Below, one piece after another: positions 19,503 through 28,141 of a stretch of DNA of 64,000 nucleotides. The stretch's first letter is position 1. Each line of letters begins with the position of its first letter. The notes beneath the pieces are model-generated. The model was not told the origin of the DNA. It searched no databases and saw nothing but the letters and a program-made list of their open reading frames with translations. Source of the DNA: Deltaproteobacteria bacterium (GTDB lineage: Bacteria; Desulfobacterota; Binatia; UTPRO1); assembly GCA_020852955.1 (NCBI GenBank), contig JADYZW010000047.1, positions 150,436 through 214,435 of the forward strand, given 5' to 3'. The position numbers were made by a program, and so were the translations under genes.

Positions 19503-21032
19503 AGCCGGCGGCACGGCGTCGCACCCCGCCGGCACGACCGCGAACGACACGCTCGACGCCCCGGACGCGACCGCGACCTCGAGGCGCTCGGCGTCGGCCG
19601 CCGAGGTCACGACGCCACCCCTGAGATCGACCACGTCGTAGCCGTTCGGGAAATGCCGCGCCGGTATCCACACCTCCGTCAGCGCGCCCGGCGCGAGCGC
19701 GCCGTCCACCGGCGCGGTCGCGTACGCGAGCGCGAACCGGCGCGCGGTCCGGTCCCAGGACCACCGCGTCGGCGTTCCGGCGACGGCGCGCGGATACGGC
19801 CGCACCAGCGCGTCGAGCTTGGCCTCGTCGAGGTGCGCCGACGTCGGCGGGTTCGCCGGGTCGTCGATGATGCCGTCCTCCGCGGCCTCGCAGCAGGGGT
19901 CGCGGTTCCACCAGGCCCAGTACTGCCACCCCATCAGGGCGGCGTCGGCGAGCTCGGTGATCCGGTGCAGCATCCCGAGGTCGTCGGTGGCGCCGAACTC
20001 CGTCAGCAGCGGCGCGTGGCCATAGGCGGCCGCCTGCGCTTCCGCCTTCGTGAAGACCTGCCGCTCGGTCGTGCGGCAGCTCTCCGGCGACGGCGCGCTC
20101 GGCGTCGGGATGCAGGCGTAGACGTGGAACGAGAAGCCCACCTGATCGACGTCGACGTCGCCGTGCTTGGTCCCGAAGCCCGGATTGAAGCTGATCGCGA
20201 AGGGCTCGTAGAAGACGATCGTGTCGGGATCGACCTCGCGGATCGCGTCGGCGACGAGATTCGAGAACGCCGTCAGCGCCGCTTCCGGCGCCGCGGGGCA
20301 GCCGACCGGCGAAAGACACGCCCAGGTCGCGCTCCCGGGGTACGGCTCGTTCAACAAGTTGTAGCCGAAGACGAGCGGCTCGTCGCGAAAGCGCGCCGCC
20401 ACCTGGCGCCAGGCGTCGGCGAACTCCTCCTGTAGCGTCATGGCGCGCGGCCCGATCTCCGGCGTCCAGCCGTTCATGCCGAGGAAGCGGTCGAACGCCT
20501 CCCATAGGAACGGACACGCGAAGATGTTGCCCGGGAAGCCGTTGTCGCACGCCGGCAGCAGCGCCGGATCGGTCGGCGAGCTGTCGACCGTCGCCCAATC
20601 CGCCATGCCGTTGCCCTGGTAGCGAGCGCCGTAGAGGTCCTGGTGGAAGTCGAGCAGCACGTAGATGCCCTGGGCGGTGAGCGCGTCGACGGTCGCGGCG
20701 AGGTCGTCGAGGTACGCCGCGTCGTAGACGCCGGGGGCGGCCGCGAGGCCCTGGTGGGCGAGGCCGGTGCGGACGGTGTTGAAGCCCGCGGCCGCGATCG
20801 CGGCCGCGTCGTCGGCGCCGAAGCCGATCGCGGACGGCAGGTACGGCGGCAGCTTGTTCACCTGGTTCACGCCGTGGAGGATCACCACCCGCCCCTGGCC
20901 GTCGACGAGCCAGCGGCCGACCTGGTGCAGCGCCTTCGGCGGCGCGGCGAGCGTCGGCGACGACGCGACGAGCGCGCCGACCGCCGTCAGCACGACGGCA
21001 GCGAGGGCCTGACGGATCCGTGGACACGGCAT
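18984..21032 (-). CDS. Secreted GH5 (endoglycoceramidase-like) with shared C-terminal domain
   Basis: A 682-residue exported glycoside hydrolase. Residues 1-29 are a signal peptide. Residues 35-420 form a GH5 barrel whose start, VDGQGRVVILHGVNQVNK, is typical of endoglycoceramidases. The acid/base is Glu229 in LLNEP and the nucleophile Glu345 in LLTEFG. Residues about 420-500 look like the C-terminal beta-sandwich of that family. Residues 511-682 (18984-19502) form an extra domain with GCRQ start and FKDRAE end that also closes the protein at 42016-45321. The ATG at 21032 has a strong GAGGAGGT site. The likely substrate is a glycolipid or related glycan; specificity is inferred. Confidence 0.9.
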   Translation of the reverse strand: MPCPRIRQALAAVVLTAVGALVASSPTLAAPPKALHQVGRWLVDGQGRVVILHGVNQVNKLPPYLPSAIGFGADDAAAIAAAGFNTVRTGLAHQGLAAAPGVYDAAYLDDLAATVDALTAQGIYVLLDFHQDLYGARYQGNGMADWATVDSSPTDPALLPACDNGFPGNIFACPFLWEAFDRFLGMNGWTPEIGPRAMTLQEEFADAWRQVAARFRDEPLVFGYNLLNEPYPGSATWACLSPVGCPAAPEAALTAFSNLVADAIREVDPDTIVFYEPFAISFNPGFGTKHGDVDVDQVGFSFHVYACIPTPSAPSPESCRTTERQVFTKAEAQAAAYGHAPLLTEFGATDDLGMLHRITELADAALMGWQYWAWWNRDPCCEAAEDGIIDDPANPPTSAHLDEAKLDALVRPYPRAVAGTPTRWSWDRTARRFALAYATAPVDGALAPGALTEVWIPARHFPNGYDVVDLRGGVVTSAADAERLEVAVASGASSVSFAVVPAGCDAVPPAGCRQQVVPGRGSLDLGDAATDAKARLAWSWVDGAATSRADFGDPAAGTGYRVCAWDETGGAPRLVLSAGVAAGGICDGKPCWRATDAGFRYKDRNASVEGVRQLVVKAGAAGRARIQLRAQGARLALPALPFAQDPRLVVQLRRADTGACWESRYGAPAVRNDGARFKDRAE

Positions 21033-21068
21033 GGGGGAACCTCCTCGAGCGGCAGGGCGGCGCGCCGG

Positions 21069-21109
21069 ATGCTAGCCCAGCCGGCCCGCCGTTGTCGAAG
21101 CAATTCGAC
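21069..21109 (-). promoter_or_regulatory. Predicted promoter of GH5 gene with hairpin/operator
   Basis: On the minus strand TCGACA (21098-21093) and TAGCAT (21074-21069) are 18 bases apart, matching sigma-70 elements at five and four positions. The -35 overlaps a perfect 6-base inverted repeat GTCGAA-N4-TTCGAC (21094-21109). The predicted leader of about 30 bases contains the GAGGAGGT ribosome-binding site. Confidence 0.45.
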
Positions 21110-21188
21110 GCCGCGACGTCGCACAGGCGATGGCGGACGCCGCTCGGGAGCCGCCGCGACGACGCGGAGCCCGCGCGCTACGGCAGCG

Positions 21189-23231
21189 TCACGGGGCGAC
21201 GACGAAGGCGATGTCCGGCTCGTTCGCGGTCGCGTAGGCGGTCGTCAGATATGGGTCGTAGACCGTCTGCCCGAGGAGATGGCGCCGGAAGAAGGCCGTC
21301 GCGTACAGATTCTGCAGGCGCGTCGCCGCGTCGATCGGGAAGGCCGGCGGGATGCACGTCGCGTTGTAGGGCGCAACCAGCGCGCCAGCGCCGATCGAGG
21401 GCCACGACGCCGGTCCGAAGCCGACGGCGATCAGGGCGTTCGCGATGTCGCAGATGTTCGCGAAGTGCGTGTGGACGGCGCCGACGACGTCCGCCCGGTA
21501 GTTGAACGGGCTCGCCTGGATGAGACCCGCCGCCCGCACCTCGTCGGCGAGCAGCGGGTCGAGCGTGCCGGTCATGAAGAGGGTCGGGGCGGCGACGGCG
21601 GCGAGCTCGGCGTCGCTGATGGGGCTCGCCGCCGGCGCGATCGGCATGATCGCCTGCACGCGCGCGTCGGGCAGGATGCCTTGATACCCGCTCTTCACCG
21701 CCAGCGCCGTGAATCCGCCGAGCGAGTGCCCGGCGACGCCGACGTTGGCGCCGTCGACGCGTCCGAAGAACGGATCGCCCGGGGTCGCGGCGCGCGCCGT
21801 CAGGTGCGTGATCACGAACGACACGTCGGGCACGCGATCGAGCAACGCCTGCTCGATCGGGACCGACGTCGGCGGCACGGCGGTGGAGTCGCCGGTCGTG
21901 TTGCCCGTGTGGCTCGGGGCGACGACGACGAACCCGTGGCTCGCGAGCCGCTCCATGAGTCGCACCGACTGGATCGCGATCCCGCCCGAGCCGTGCGAGA
22001 AGACGAGGAGCGGCCGCGCGCCCGCCGCGGACGCCGGGGCGTTCTCGTGGGCCAGGTCGGAATCGAGGTTGGCGATCCCGGAGAGCGAGTAGCGCGTGCG
22101 CGGTCCGAAGGCGCCGGATGCATCGACGGGATACCAGGCGTCGATCGGGAGGAAGCGGCCGGCGGAGCACGTCCCGCCTCCCGTGCACTGCGAGTCCACG
22201 GTGCACGCGCGGCCGTCCTTGGCGCCGCCGATGCAGCGCTGGCCGTTCATGCGCGCGCCGTCGACGCTCACCAGCGCCCGGTGCCCGACGGCCCACGGGC
22301 CGGCCGCACCCGGCGCGTCCGCGACACCGCACGCCCCGGACGGCAGGCATTTGGCGTCGGCGTGGAAGGCGCCGCCGACCACGGCGCATTCGGCCGCCGC
22401 GCCCGGGCCTTCGAGACAGAGACCCGCGCCCGGCGCGAGCGTGAACGCGTCGCAACAGCCGGTCGCGGTCTCGGTCCGCGCCTCGACGCAGTCGCCGGAC
22501 GCGCCGTCGCAGACACGCGCGGGGCCGGCGAGCGTCCCGCCGTAGCCGCTCGCGCACTGCGACGCGTTCGCCGCGGAGAGATCGGCGCAGACGCTCGCGC
22601 CCCCGTTCGCGCAGCAGCGCGCCGCCGGCGCGGCGACCGGCGTGCCGTTCACGACGCGGGCCACGAACGCGTCGACCCGCGCCGCGATCGGCGCCGCCGC
22701 GCCGAACGCGCCGCAGCCCCCGGCGGTCTTGTCTTCCTCCTTGGCGAAGGCGGCGTTGAGCTTGTCACCGGCCTTCCCGAGGCACGCGGCGCTCACCGGC
22801 TCGCCGCTCTTACTCGCCTTCGCGTGGCACCCGAGCTTCGCGGCCGCGGCCTTGCCCGCCGTCTTCTGCTTGGCCGCGGCGCATTTCGCGAAGCCGCCGG
22901 GCGGCGTCGCGTTCACGACGTCGGCGACCAGGCTCGCCACGAGCGCCGCGAGGTCGTCGCCGTATCCCGGCACGAGACACCCGCCGGCGCCCTCCGCCTT
23001 GGCCACCACGCCCGCGAGCTTGTCGAGCGCCTTCTGGAGACACGCGCCGGCGACCGGCTCCGCTTTCTGCGTCGCCTTCGCGTGGCAGCCGAGCTGCGCC
23101 GCCGCGGCTTTGCCCGCGGCGTTCCGCTCGGCGGACGCGCACGTGCCGGGCGTGGCGGCGGCGCGTCCGCGGTCGGCGGTCAGGACGACGAGCGCGGCGG
23201 CGAGGATCCAACGGGTGAGGGCGGTGGACAT
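21189..23231 (-). CDS. Secreted alpha/beta hydrolase with N-terminal Cys repeats
   Basis: A 680-residue exported protein. Residues 1-25 are a signal peptide. Residues 31-112 and 117-198 are two copies of an Ala/Lys-rich repeat with LGCHAKA, ACL-KA and GGC motifs. A Cys-rich linker (about 205-345) has short EGF-like or scaffold-like Cys spacing. From about residue 350 an alpha/beta hydrolase domain follows, with LLVFSHGSGG (oxyanion region), nucleophile Ser in GVAGHSLGGFTAL, Asp in TGTLDPLL and a His in GAVHTHFANI. It resembles platelet-activating-factor acetylhydrolase or dienelactone hydrolase types. The substrate is unknown. Confidence 0.85.
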   Translation of the reverse strand: MSTALTRWILAAALVVLTADRGRAAATPGTCASAERNAAGKAAAAQLGCHAKATQKAEPVAGACLQKALDKLAGVVAKAEGAGGCLVPGYGDDLAALVASLVADVVNATPPGGFAKCAAAKQKTAGKAAAAKLGCHAKASKSGEPVSAACLGKAGDKLNAAFAKEEDKTAGGCGAFGAAAPIAARVDAFVARVVNGTPVAAPAARCCANGGASVCADLSAANASQCASGYGGTLAGPARVCDGASGDCVEARTETATGCCDAFTLAPGAGLCLEGPGAAAECAVVGGAFHADAKCLPSGACGVADAPGAAGPWAVGHRALVSVDGARMNGQRCIGGAKDGRACTVDSQCTGGGTCSAGRFLPIDAWYPVDASGAFGPRTRYSLSGIANLDSDLAHENAPASAAGARPLLVFSHGSGGIAIQSVRLMERLASHGFVVVAPSHTGNTTGDSTAVPPTSVPIEQALLDRVPDVSFVITHLTARAATPGDPFFGRVDGANVGVAGHSLGGFTALAVKSGYQGILPDARVQAIMPIAPAASPISDAELAAVAAPTLFMTGTLDPLLADEVRAAGLIQASPFNYRADVVGAVHTHFANICDIANALIAVGFGPASWPSIGAGALVAPYNATCIPPAFPIDAATRLQNLYATAFFRRHLLGQTVYDPYLTTAYATANEPDIAFVVAP
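22638..23141 (-). repeat. Two ~82-residue Cys/Lys repeats (GCHAKA type)
   Basis: Protein-level tandem repeat in the hydrolase gene. Copy 1 is 22896-23141 and copy 2 is 22638-22883. Both share AAGKAAAA-LGCHAKA, EPV--ACL-KA-DKL and a later GGC, with a hydrophobic VVN-TP end. They are probably helical and Cys-paired. Confidence 0.8.
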
Positions 23232-23238
23232 CGGTCGC

Positions 23239-23268
23239 CGAGTAGGACTCCTCGGCGGCCCCTGTCAA
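23239..23268 (-). promoter_or_regulatory. Predicted promoter of secreted hydrolase gene
   Basis: On the minus strand a perfect TTGACA (23268-23263) is followed after 18 bases by TACTCG (23244-23239), a weak -10. The hexamer ends about seven bases before the ATG at 23231, and no ribosome-binding site lies at normal distance, so a leaderless transcript is possible. Confidence 0.35.
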
Positions 23269-23290
23269 CCGAAAAATCCCGCGCCGACCC

Positions 23291-24700
23291 TCAGTGCATC
23301 CCCGAGCCGCCGCTCAGATGCTTCGCGAGCTCGCCCACCACCGCCTTCGCATCGCCGAAGAGCATCCAGGTGCGGTCGCCGAAGTAGAGCTCGTTGTCGA
23401 TCCCGGCGAAGCCCGGGTTCTTCGAGCGCTTGATGGCGAAGATCGTCCGGGCCTTGTCGGCCTGGATGATCGGCATGCCGTAGATGGGGCTCGCCTTGTC
23501 GGTCGCGGCGGCGGGGTTCACGACGTCGTTGGCCCCGATCACCAGCGCCACGTCGCACTGGGGCATGTCGGGGTTGATCTCGTCCATCTCGACGAGATCG
23601 GTGTACGGGATCTCGGCCTCGGCGAGGAGCACGTTCATGTGGCCGGGCATGCGGCCGGCGACCGGGTGGATCGCGAACTTCACCGTGATGCCCTTGGCGC
23701 GCAGCGCGTCGTAGACCTCGCGCACCTTGTGCTGCGCCTGGGCGACCGCCATGCCATAGCCGGGAACGACGACGACGAGGTTCGCCTGCTCGAGGATCTG
23801 CGCGGCGCCCTCGACCGTCTCGGCCTTGTAGTCCTTCTGCTCGCCCCGCGCCGCTTGCGCCTGCACCTGGCCGAACGCGCCGAAGAGCACGTTCGTGAAC
23901 GAGCGGTTCATGGCGCGGCACATGATGATCGAGAGGATGAGGCCGCTCGAGCCGTCGAGCGCGCCCGCCGTGATGAGGAGCTTGTTGTCGAGCACGAACC
24001 CCATCGCGACCGCCGAGAGGCCGGCGTACGAGTTCAGGATCGAGATGACCGTCGGCATGTCGGCGCCGCCGATCGGAATGATGAGGAGCACGCCGAAGAC
24101 CAGCGACAGCACGCTCACGACCGGGAAGAGCGCCGGCGAGAGCGGGTCGGTCGGATACAGCACGACGTAGCCTCCGAGCGCCAGCGCCAGCGCCAGCAAT
24201 CCCAGGTTGACGAAGTTCTGCCCCGGGTACGTGACCGGACGCTGCGGGATCCACTTCAGCTCCTGGAGTTTCCCGGCGGCGAGAAGGCTGCCGGTGAACG
24301 TCAGGTAGCCGAGCACGATCTCGAGCATGATCGCGATCATCCGGAAGGTCGTGAGGTTCTCCGGGCCCTCGGCGAGCCAGAGATAGTATTTCGCGGTGCC
24401 GACGAGCCCCGCGGCGGCGCCGCCGAACGCGTGCGACAGCGCGGTCCGCTGCGGCACCGCCGTGAGCGACACCCGCGAGAGCGGCACGCCGACCACGAAC
24501 CCGAGCACGATCGCGACCACGATCCAGGCGTGGTGGATGATCTCGGGCTGCGCCCAGGTGGCGAGGACCGCGAGCACCATGCCGGCGACGCCGGCCTGGA
24601 CGCCGCTGCGCGCCGTCTTCGGATCGCTCATCCAGTGGAGCGAGAAGATGAAGAGCGCGGTCGCGACGAGGTACGCGAGCTGGACCAGCGTAGGGATCAC
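23291..24700 (-). CDS. pntB: NAD(P) transhydrogenase subunit beta
   Basis: A 469-residue membrane protein with about nine helices in its N-terminal half and the NADP(H)-binding domain III at the C-terminus. The domain III motif VVVPGYGMAVAQAQHKV is diagnostic, and MNVLLAEAEIPYTDLVEMDE and VIGANDVVNPAA follow as expected. Together with the two alpha parts it makes NADPH from NADH using the proton gradient. The start is GTG at 24700, 19 bases after pntAB. Length is normal for the family. Confidence 0.96.
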   Translation of the reverse strand: MIPTLVQLAYLVATALFIFSLHWMSDPKTARSGVQAGVAGMVLAVLATWAQPEIIHHAWIVVAIVLGFVVGVPLSRVSLTAVPQRTALSHAFGGAAAGLVGTAKYYLWLAEGPENLTTFRMIAIMLEIVLGYLTFTGSLLAAGKLQELKWIPQRPVTYPGQNFVNLGLLALALALGGYVVLYPTDPLSPALFPVVSVLSLVFGVLLIIPIGGADMPTVISILNSYAGLSAVAMGFVLDNKLLITAGALDGSSGLILSIIMCRAMNRSFTNVLFGAFGQVQAQAARGEQKDYKAETVEGAAQILEQANLVVVVPGYGMAVAQAQHKVREVYDALRAKGITVKFAIHPVAGRMPGHMNVLLAEAEIPYTDLVEMDEINPDMPQCDVALVIGANDVVNPAAATDKASPIYGMPIIQADKARTIFAIKRSKNPGFAGIDNELYFGDRTWMLFGDAKAVVGELAKHLSGGSGMH

Positions 24701-24719
24701 GGGCGCGCCGCCTTCCCGC

Positions 24720-25109
24720 TCACGCGCGGCCCGCCTTGTCGCCGCCGTCGCGGGTCTTGAACATCTTCAGCATGCGGTTGGTGATGAGGAAGCCGCTCAC
24801 GATGTTGGTCATCGAGGCGAAGAGCGCGACGGCGCCGAGGAAGCGGATGTGGGTCGGGTAGTCGCTGCCGGTGACGAGGATCGCGCCGACGACCGCGATC
24901 GCCGAGATCGCGTTGGTGAGCGACATGAGCGGCGTGTGCAGGAGACGCGACACGCGCCGGATCACGCCGACCCCGATGAAGGTCGACAGCATGAAGACGA
25001 ACAGCATCGACGGCAGGTCGAGCGCCGGCGCGGCGTGCCCTTCGGCCGCGTGGACCGGCGCGGCCGCGGCGGCGAGCACCGCCGCGGCGAGTGCGATCAT
25101 CCGTTGCAT
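24720..25109 (-). CDS. pntAB: NAD(P) transhydrogenase alpha subunit, membrane part
   Basis: A 129-residue membrane subunit with the family core FVFMLSTFIGVGVIRRVSRL and LLHTPLMSLTNAISAIAVVG. Three hydrophobic helices are visible. It is somewhat longer than usual because a signal-like segment (MQRMIALAAAVLAAAAAPVHA) precedes the core; this may be an extra helix or a cleaved signal. The ATG at 25109 shares one base with the pntAA stop (TGATG). The split of the alpha subunit into two polypeptides follows the Rhodospirillum rubrum arrangement. Confidence 0.93.
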   Translation of the reverse strand: MQRMIALAAAVLAAAAAPVHAAEGHAAPALDLPSMLFVFMLSTFIGVGVIRRVSRLLHTPLMSLTNAISAIAVVGAILVTGSDYPTHIRFLGAVALFASMTNIVSGFLITNRMLKMFKTRDGGDKAGRA

Positions 25110-26257
25110 CACGATGCCTTTCCTTTGGCCGCCTGGATCGCCTCGCGCACGCGCGGGTTCACGACCGCGCCGTCGTGCGTGACGAGCGCGCCCTGTTGGA
25201 TGTCGTCGTCCCGGTCGAGCACGAACGTCTTGTCCTTCGTGAAGGTGGTGAGGAAGCTCGTGAGGTTTCGCGAGAAGAGGAGGCTCGCGTGCGTCGGCAT
25301 GGTGGCGGCGAGGTTGAGCGGCGCGAGGATCGTCACGCCGTTCACGACGACCGTCTCGCCGGGCTTCGAGAGCTCGCAGTTGCCGCCGCCGTCGGCCGCG
25401 AGGTCGACGAGCACGGCGCCGGGCTGCATGCGCCGGACGATGTCGGCCGTCACCAGGCGCGGCGCGAACACCCCGCCGATGAGCGCCGTCGTGATGACGA
25501 CGTCGGCCGCCGCGCACTGGTCGGCGAGCATCTCGCGCTGGCGGAGCTTGTCCGCCTCGCTGAGCTCCTTGGCGTAGCCGCCGCCGGCCGCGGCCTCCTG
25601 CGTGAGCTCGATGCCGACGTACTTGGCGCCGACGCTCTCGATCTGCTCCTTCACCTCGGGGCGGACGTCGGTCGCGAAGACGTTGGCGCCGAGGCGGCGG
25701 GCGGTGGCGATCGCCTGGAGCCCGGCCACGGCCGCGCCGATCACGAACACCTTGGCCGGGAACACCATGCCGGCCGCGGTCGTGAGCATCGGGAAATACT
25801 TGTTGAGCGCCTCGGCGGCGAGCAGCACGCCCTTGTAGCCGGCGATGCTCGCCATCGACGACAGCGTGTCCATCGCCTGCGCGCGCGTCGTGCGCGGAAT
25901 CGCGTCGGTCGAGAAGGCGGTGATCCCGCGCGCCGCCAGGGCCGCCGCGACGTCCGGGGTGCGCAGCGCCATCAGGCTCCCGAGGAGGAAAGCGCCGGGA
26001 CGCATCGCCCCGACCTCCGCCGCCGTCGGCGCGGCGACCTTGCAGACGAAATCCGCCGAGCCGAGGAGCGCCGCCGCGTCGGTCTCGAGCGTGGCGCCGG
26101 TCTGCGCGTAGGCGTCGTCGCGGTAGTGCGCCGCATCCCCGGCCCCGGATTGGACCGCGACCGCGTACCCCGCCTGCACGAGCTTCTTGCAGGACTCGGG
26201 CACCAGGGCGACGCGGCGCTCTCCCGCCCGCGTCTCCTTGGGAACCGCGATCTTCAT
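25109..26257 (-). CDS. pntAA: NAD(P) transhydrogenase alpha subunit, NAD-binding part
   Basis: A 382-residue soluble NAD(H)-binding domain I, homologous to alanine dehydrogenase. It starts MKIAVPKETRAGERRVALVP. The NAD-binding motif is VFVIGAAVAGLQAIATARRLG, preceded by SSMASIAGYKGVLLAAEALN and followed by VDLAADGGGNCELS. The ATG at 26257 is preceded by a GGAGGGCGAAGGA site. It heads the pntAA-pntAB-pntB operon. The promoter lies about 120 bases upstream at 26385-26412. Confidence 0.96.
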   Translation of the reverse strand: MKIAVPKETRAGERRVALVPESCKKLVQAGYAVAVQSGAGDAAHYRDDAYAQTGATLETDAAALLGSADFVCKVAAPTAAEVGAMRPGAFLLGSLMALRTPDVAAALAARGITAFSTDAIPRTTRAQAMDTLSSMASIAGYKGVLLAAEALNKYFPMLTTAAGMVFPAKVFVIGAAVAGLQAIATARRLGANVFATDVRPEVKEQIESVGAKYVGIELTQEAAAGGGYAKELSEADKLRQREMLADQCAAADVVITTALIGGVFAPRLVTADIVRRMQPGAVLVDLAADGGGNCELSKPGETVVVNGVTILAPLNLAATMPTHASLLFSRNLTSFLTTFTKDKTFVLDRDDDIQQGALVTHDGAVVNPRVREAIQAAKGKAS

Positions 26258-26384
26258 TCCTTCGCCCTCCGTGAACCGCCGGCTCGTGTCATGCGTGCGA
26301 CGTGGTAATGGTCCGCCCGACCCGGGCCCGCGGCGTCGGAGCGGCGGACGGGAAGCAGAGGGCGCGAATGCAACGGCGCGCGAC

Positions 26385-26412
26385 AGTATGCGAGCGCGCC
26401 GCGGCCAGTCAA
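26385..26412 (-). promoter_or_regulatory. Predicted pnt operon promoter
   Basis: On the minus strand TTGACT (26412-26407) and CATACT (26390-26385) are separated by 16 bases. It sits between the hairpin after the upstream gene and pntAA, which is where a promoter is expected. The leader would be about 120 bases; I see no riboswitch in it. Confidence 0.5.
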
Positions 26413-26435
26413 ACCCGAGGCAGTCGGCGGCCGCC

Positions 26436-26465
26436 CGCCCGCGCCGCCCTCCGGCGGCGCGGGCG
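26436..26465 (-). terminator. Terminator-like hairpin after beta-helix gene
   Basis: A perfect 13-base-pair G/C stem (26436-26448 with 26453-26465) and a 4-base loop begin nine bases after the stop of the beta-helix gene. No U-run follows. Its position between a stop codon and the pnt promoter supports a terminator role. Confidence 0.55.
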
Positions 26466-26473
26466 ATCGACGC

Positions 26474-27325
26474 TCAACACTCCGGGACGGGGCCGCCGGT
26501 GGTGTAGACGTTGTGGCGCCAGCAGTTGCCGGTGCCGGCGTCGACGACGTCCGGGGTGTTGCCGACGAGACGGTTGCCGGTGAGGCGGTTGCCGTTCGAG
26601 TTCGGGGTGAGCTCGATCCCGGCTGCGGTGCCCGCGGTGACGACGTTGCTCAGGATCTCCACCCCGTTCGATCCGAACACGAAGATGCCGACGCCGGCGC
26701 CGGTGATCTCGTTCTTCCGCACCCGGACGCCGATCGGCTTCCCGGGGGTGTCGAGCGAGTCCTCGACGATGATGCCGCGATCATTCGGCGCGTTCAGGAC
26801 GTTGCGTTCGATCCGCAAGTCGGCGTCGGGCGGCGTCCCGCCGATGTAGATGCCGGCGTCGCCGAACCCGTTCGGATCCTCGATCACGTTGCCGCGGATC
26901 CGCATGTTGGTGCCCTGGAAGACGTTGATGCCGTACTCGACGCCGACGCACGTGGGTGCGACCTTCACCCGGTCGATGACGGTCCGGTCGCGGCCGGTCG
27001 CGTCGACGCCGTAGAAGTTCCCGCCCCGCACCTCGAGCGTCCGGAGCGTCACCGCGTCGGCGGCCACCTGCACGGCGGTGAGCACCGCGCAGCCGGCGTC
27101 GATCACCGCCTTGCGGCCGTAGACCTTGAGGGGCTTGTCGATGGTGATCGACTCGAAGTACGTGCCCTCGCCGACGCGCACCGTATCCCCCGGAAGCGCG
27201 GCGTCGATGCCGTCCTGAAGCGGCGTCCCCGGACCCGGCACCACCACGATGCGGCGCGCCGACGCGGGAACGGCGGCGAGCAGCGGCAGCGAGAATGCGA
27301 GGGCGACGGCGGCGGCTCGGAACAT
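26474..27325 (-). CDS. Secreted right-handed beta-helix protein (NosD-like)
   Basis: A 283-residue exported protein. From ATG 27325 it has a signal peptide (MFRAAAVALAFSLPLLAAVP, cleavage near ASA). The mature protein reads VVVPGPGTPLQDGIDAALPG, GDTVRVGEGTYFESITID, then repeats of 22-25 residues with the pattern R-N-I-G-x-G-I typical of parallel beta-helix proteins. No catalytic Asp cluster of a pectin lyase is evident. A role in binding or cleaving a surface polysaccharide is possible but not shown. The frame stays open upstream only as a shadow. Confidence 0.82.
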   Translation of the reverse strand: MFRAAAVALAFSLPLLAAVPASARRIVVVPGPGTPLQDGIDAALPGDTVRVGEGTYFESITIDKPLKVYGRKAVIDAGCAVLTAVQVAADAVTLRTLEVRGGNFYGVDATGRDRTVIDRVKVAPTCVGVEYGINVFQGTNMRIRGNVIEDPNGFGDAGIYIGGTPPDADLRIERNVLNAPNDRGIIVEDSLDTPGKPIGVRVRKNEITGAGVGIFVFGSNGVEILSNVVTAGTAAGIELTPNSNGNRLTGNRLVGNTPDVVDAGTGNCWRHNVYTTGGPVPEC

Positions 27326-27601
27326 GCGACGGACTCCTTGGCGTAGGGGCGGCAGTGGCGGCCTCGATCGAGCGCCGTACGGCACGCCGACCCGCAGCAT
27401 ACGCGGGCGGCGCCCACCGTGGCAACGATGTTTCCACCCTGCCGCCGCGACCCGTCGCCGACCGGAATGGCGCCCGGCGCACCCGGCGCGCCCAGGGTTT
27501 GACGGCGCCCGCGGACTCTGGGACGGTCCGCGCGTGCGCCGCCGCCGAGACGATCGCCATCGGCGTCCGCAGGCGCGCGGGCGCACGGCGACCGCCGCGG
27601 C

Positions 27602-28141
27602 ATGCTGATCACGCAGACCCTGGTCGTCGCCGCGCCGGCGGCGACCGTATGGCGGGTGCTGACCGACCTCGATCGCTACCCGGAGTGGAACCCCTTCGTG
27701 GTCGCGTGCCGCTCGACGCTCGAGCCCGGCGCACCGATCGCGATGCGCGTCCGCGTGCTGCCGTTCGTCGCTCAGCCGCAGCGCGAGACGATCTTCGAGC
27801 ACGCGCCCGGACGACGCCTCCGCTACGGCATCCCCCCGCTGCCGCTCGGCGCCCTCGCGAGCGACCGCTCCCACGTCGTGGAGCCGGTCGGCGACGCGCG
27901 CAGCCGGTATGTGTCGCGCTTCGAGCTCTGCGGCTGGCTCGCGCCCGTGGTCGCGGCGTTCCTCGGCGGCCGCCTCGAGCGCGGCTTCGCGGCGATGAGC
28001 GCCGCGATCAAGGCGCGCGCCGAAGCGCTGCACGCGGATGCGGCGAGGATCCACCACCCGCCGGACGCATCGCTCCCACCGGTCGGACCGTCGAACCTGC
28101 CAACCGCTATTCGTCGCGCGCCGAACGGCGGGCGACGGTGA
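27602..28141 (+). CDS. SRPBCC domain protein
   Basis: A 179-residue protein with the START/SRPBCC fold. The N-terminus VAAPAATVWRVLTDLDRYPEWNPFV is the family signature. A C-terminal tail of about 30 residues (after ALHADAARIHHPPDASLPP) seems unstructured and runs 35 bases into the convergent methyltransferase gene. Such proteins bind hydrophobic ligands or act as cyclases; none can be assigned here. The 276-base gap to the divergent beta-helix gene holds nothing I can name apart from a weak TTGACG near 27496. Confidence 0.82.
   Translation: MLITQTLVVAAPAATVWRVLTDLDRYPEWNPFVVACRSTLEPGAPIAMRVRVLPFVAQPQRETIFEHAPGRRLRYGIPPLPLGALASDRSHVVEPVGDARSRYVSRFELCGWLAPVVAAFLGGRLERGFAAMSAAIKARAEALHADAARIHHPPDASLPPVGPSNLPTAIRRAPNGGRR

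Noticed and set aside
20643-23387. 914-residue open frame opposite the two secreted hydrolases
   Set aside because: It spans two minus-strand genes and the gap between them, with Arg/Val-rich antisense composition and no motif.
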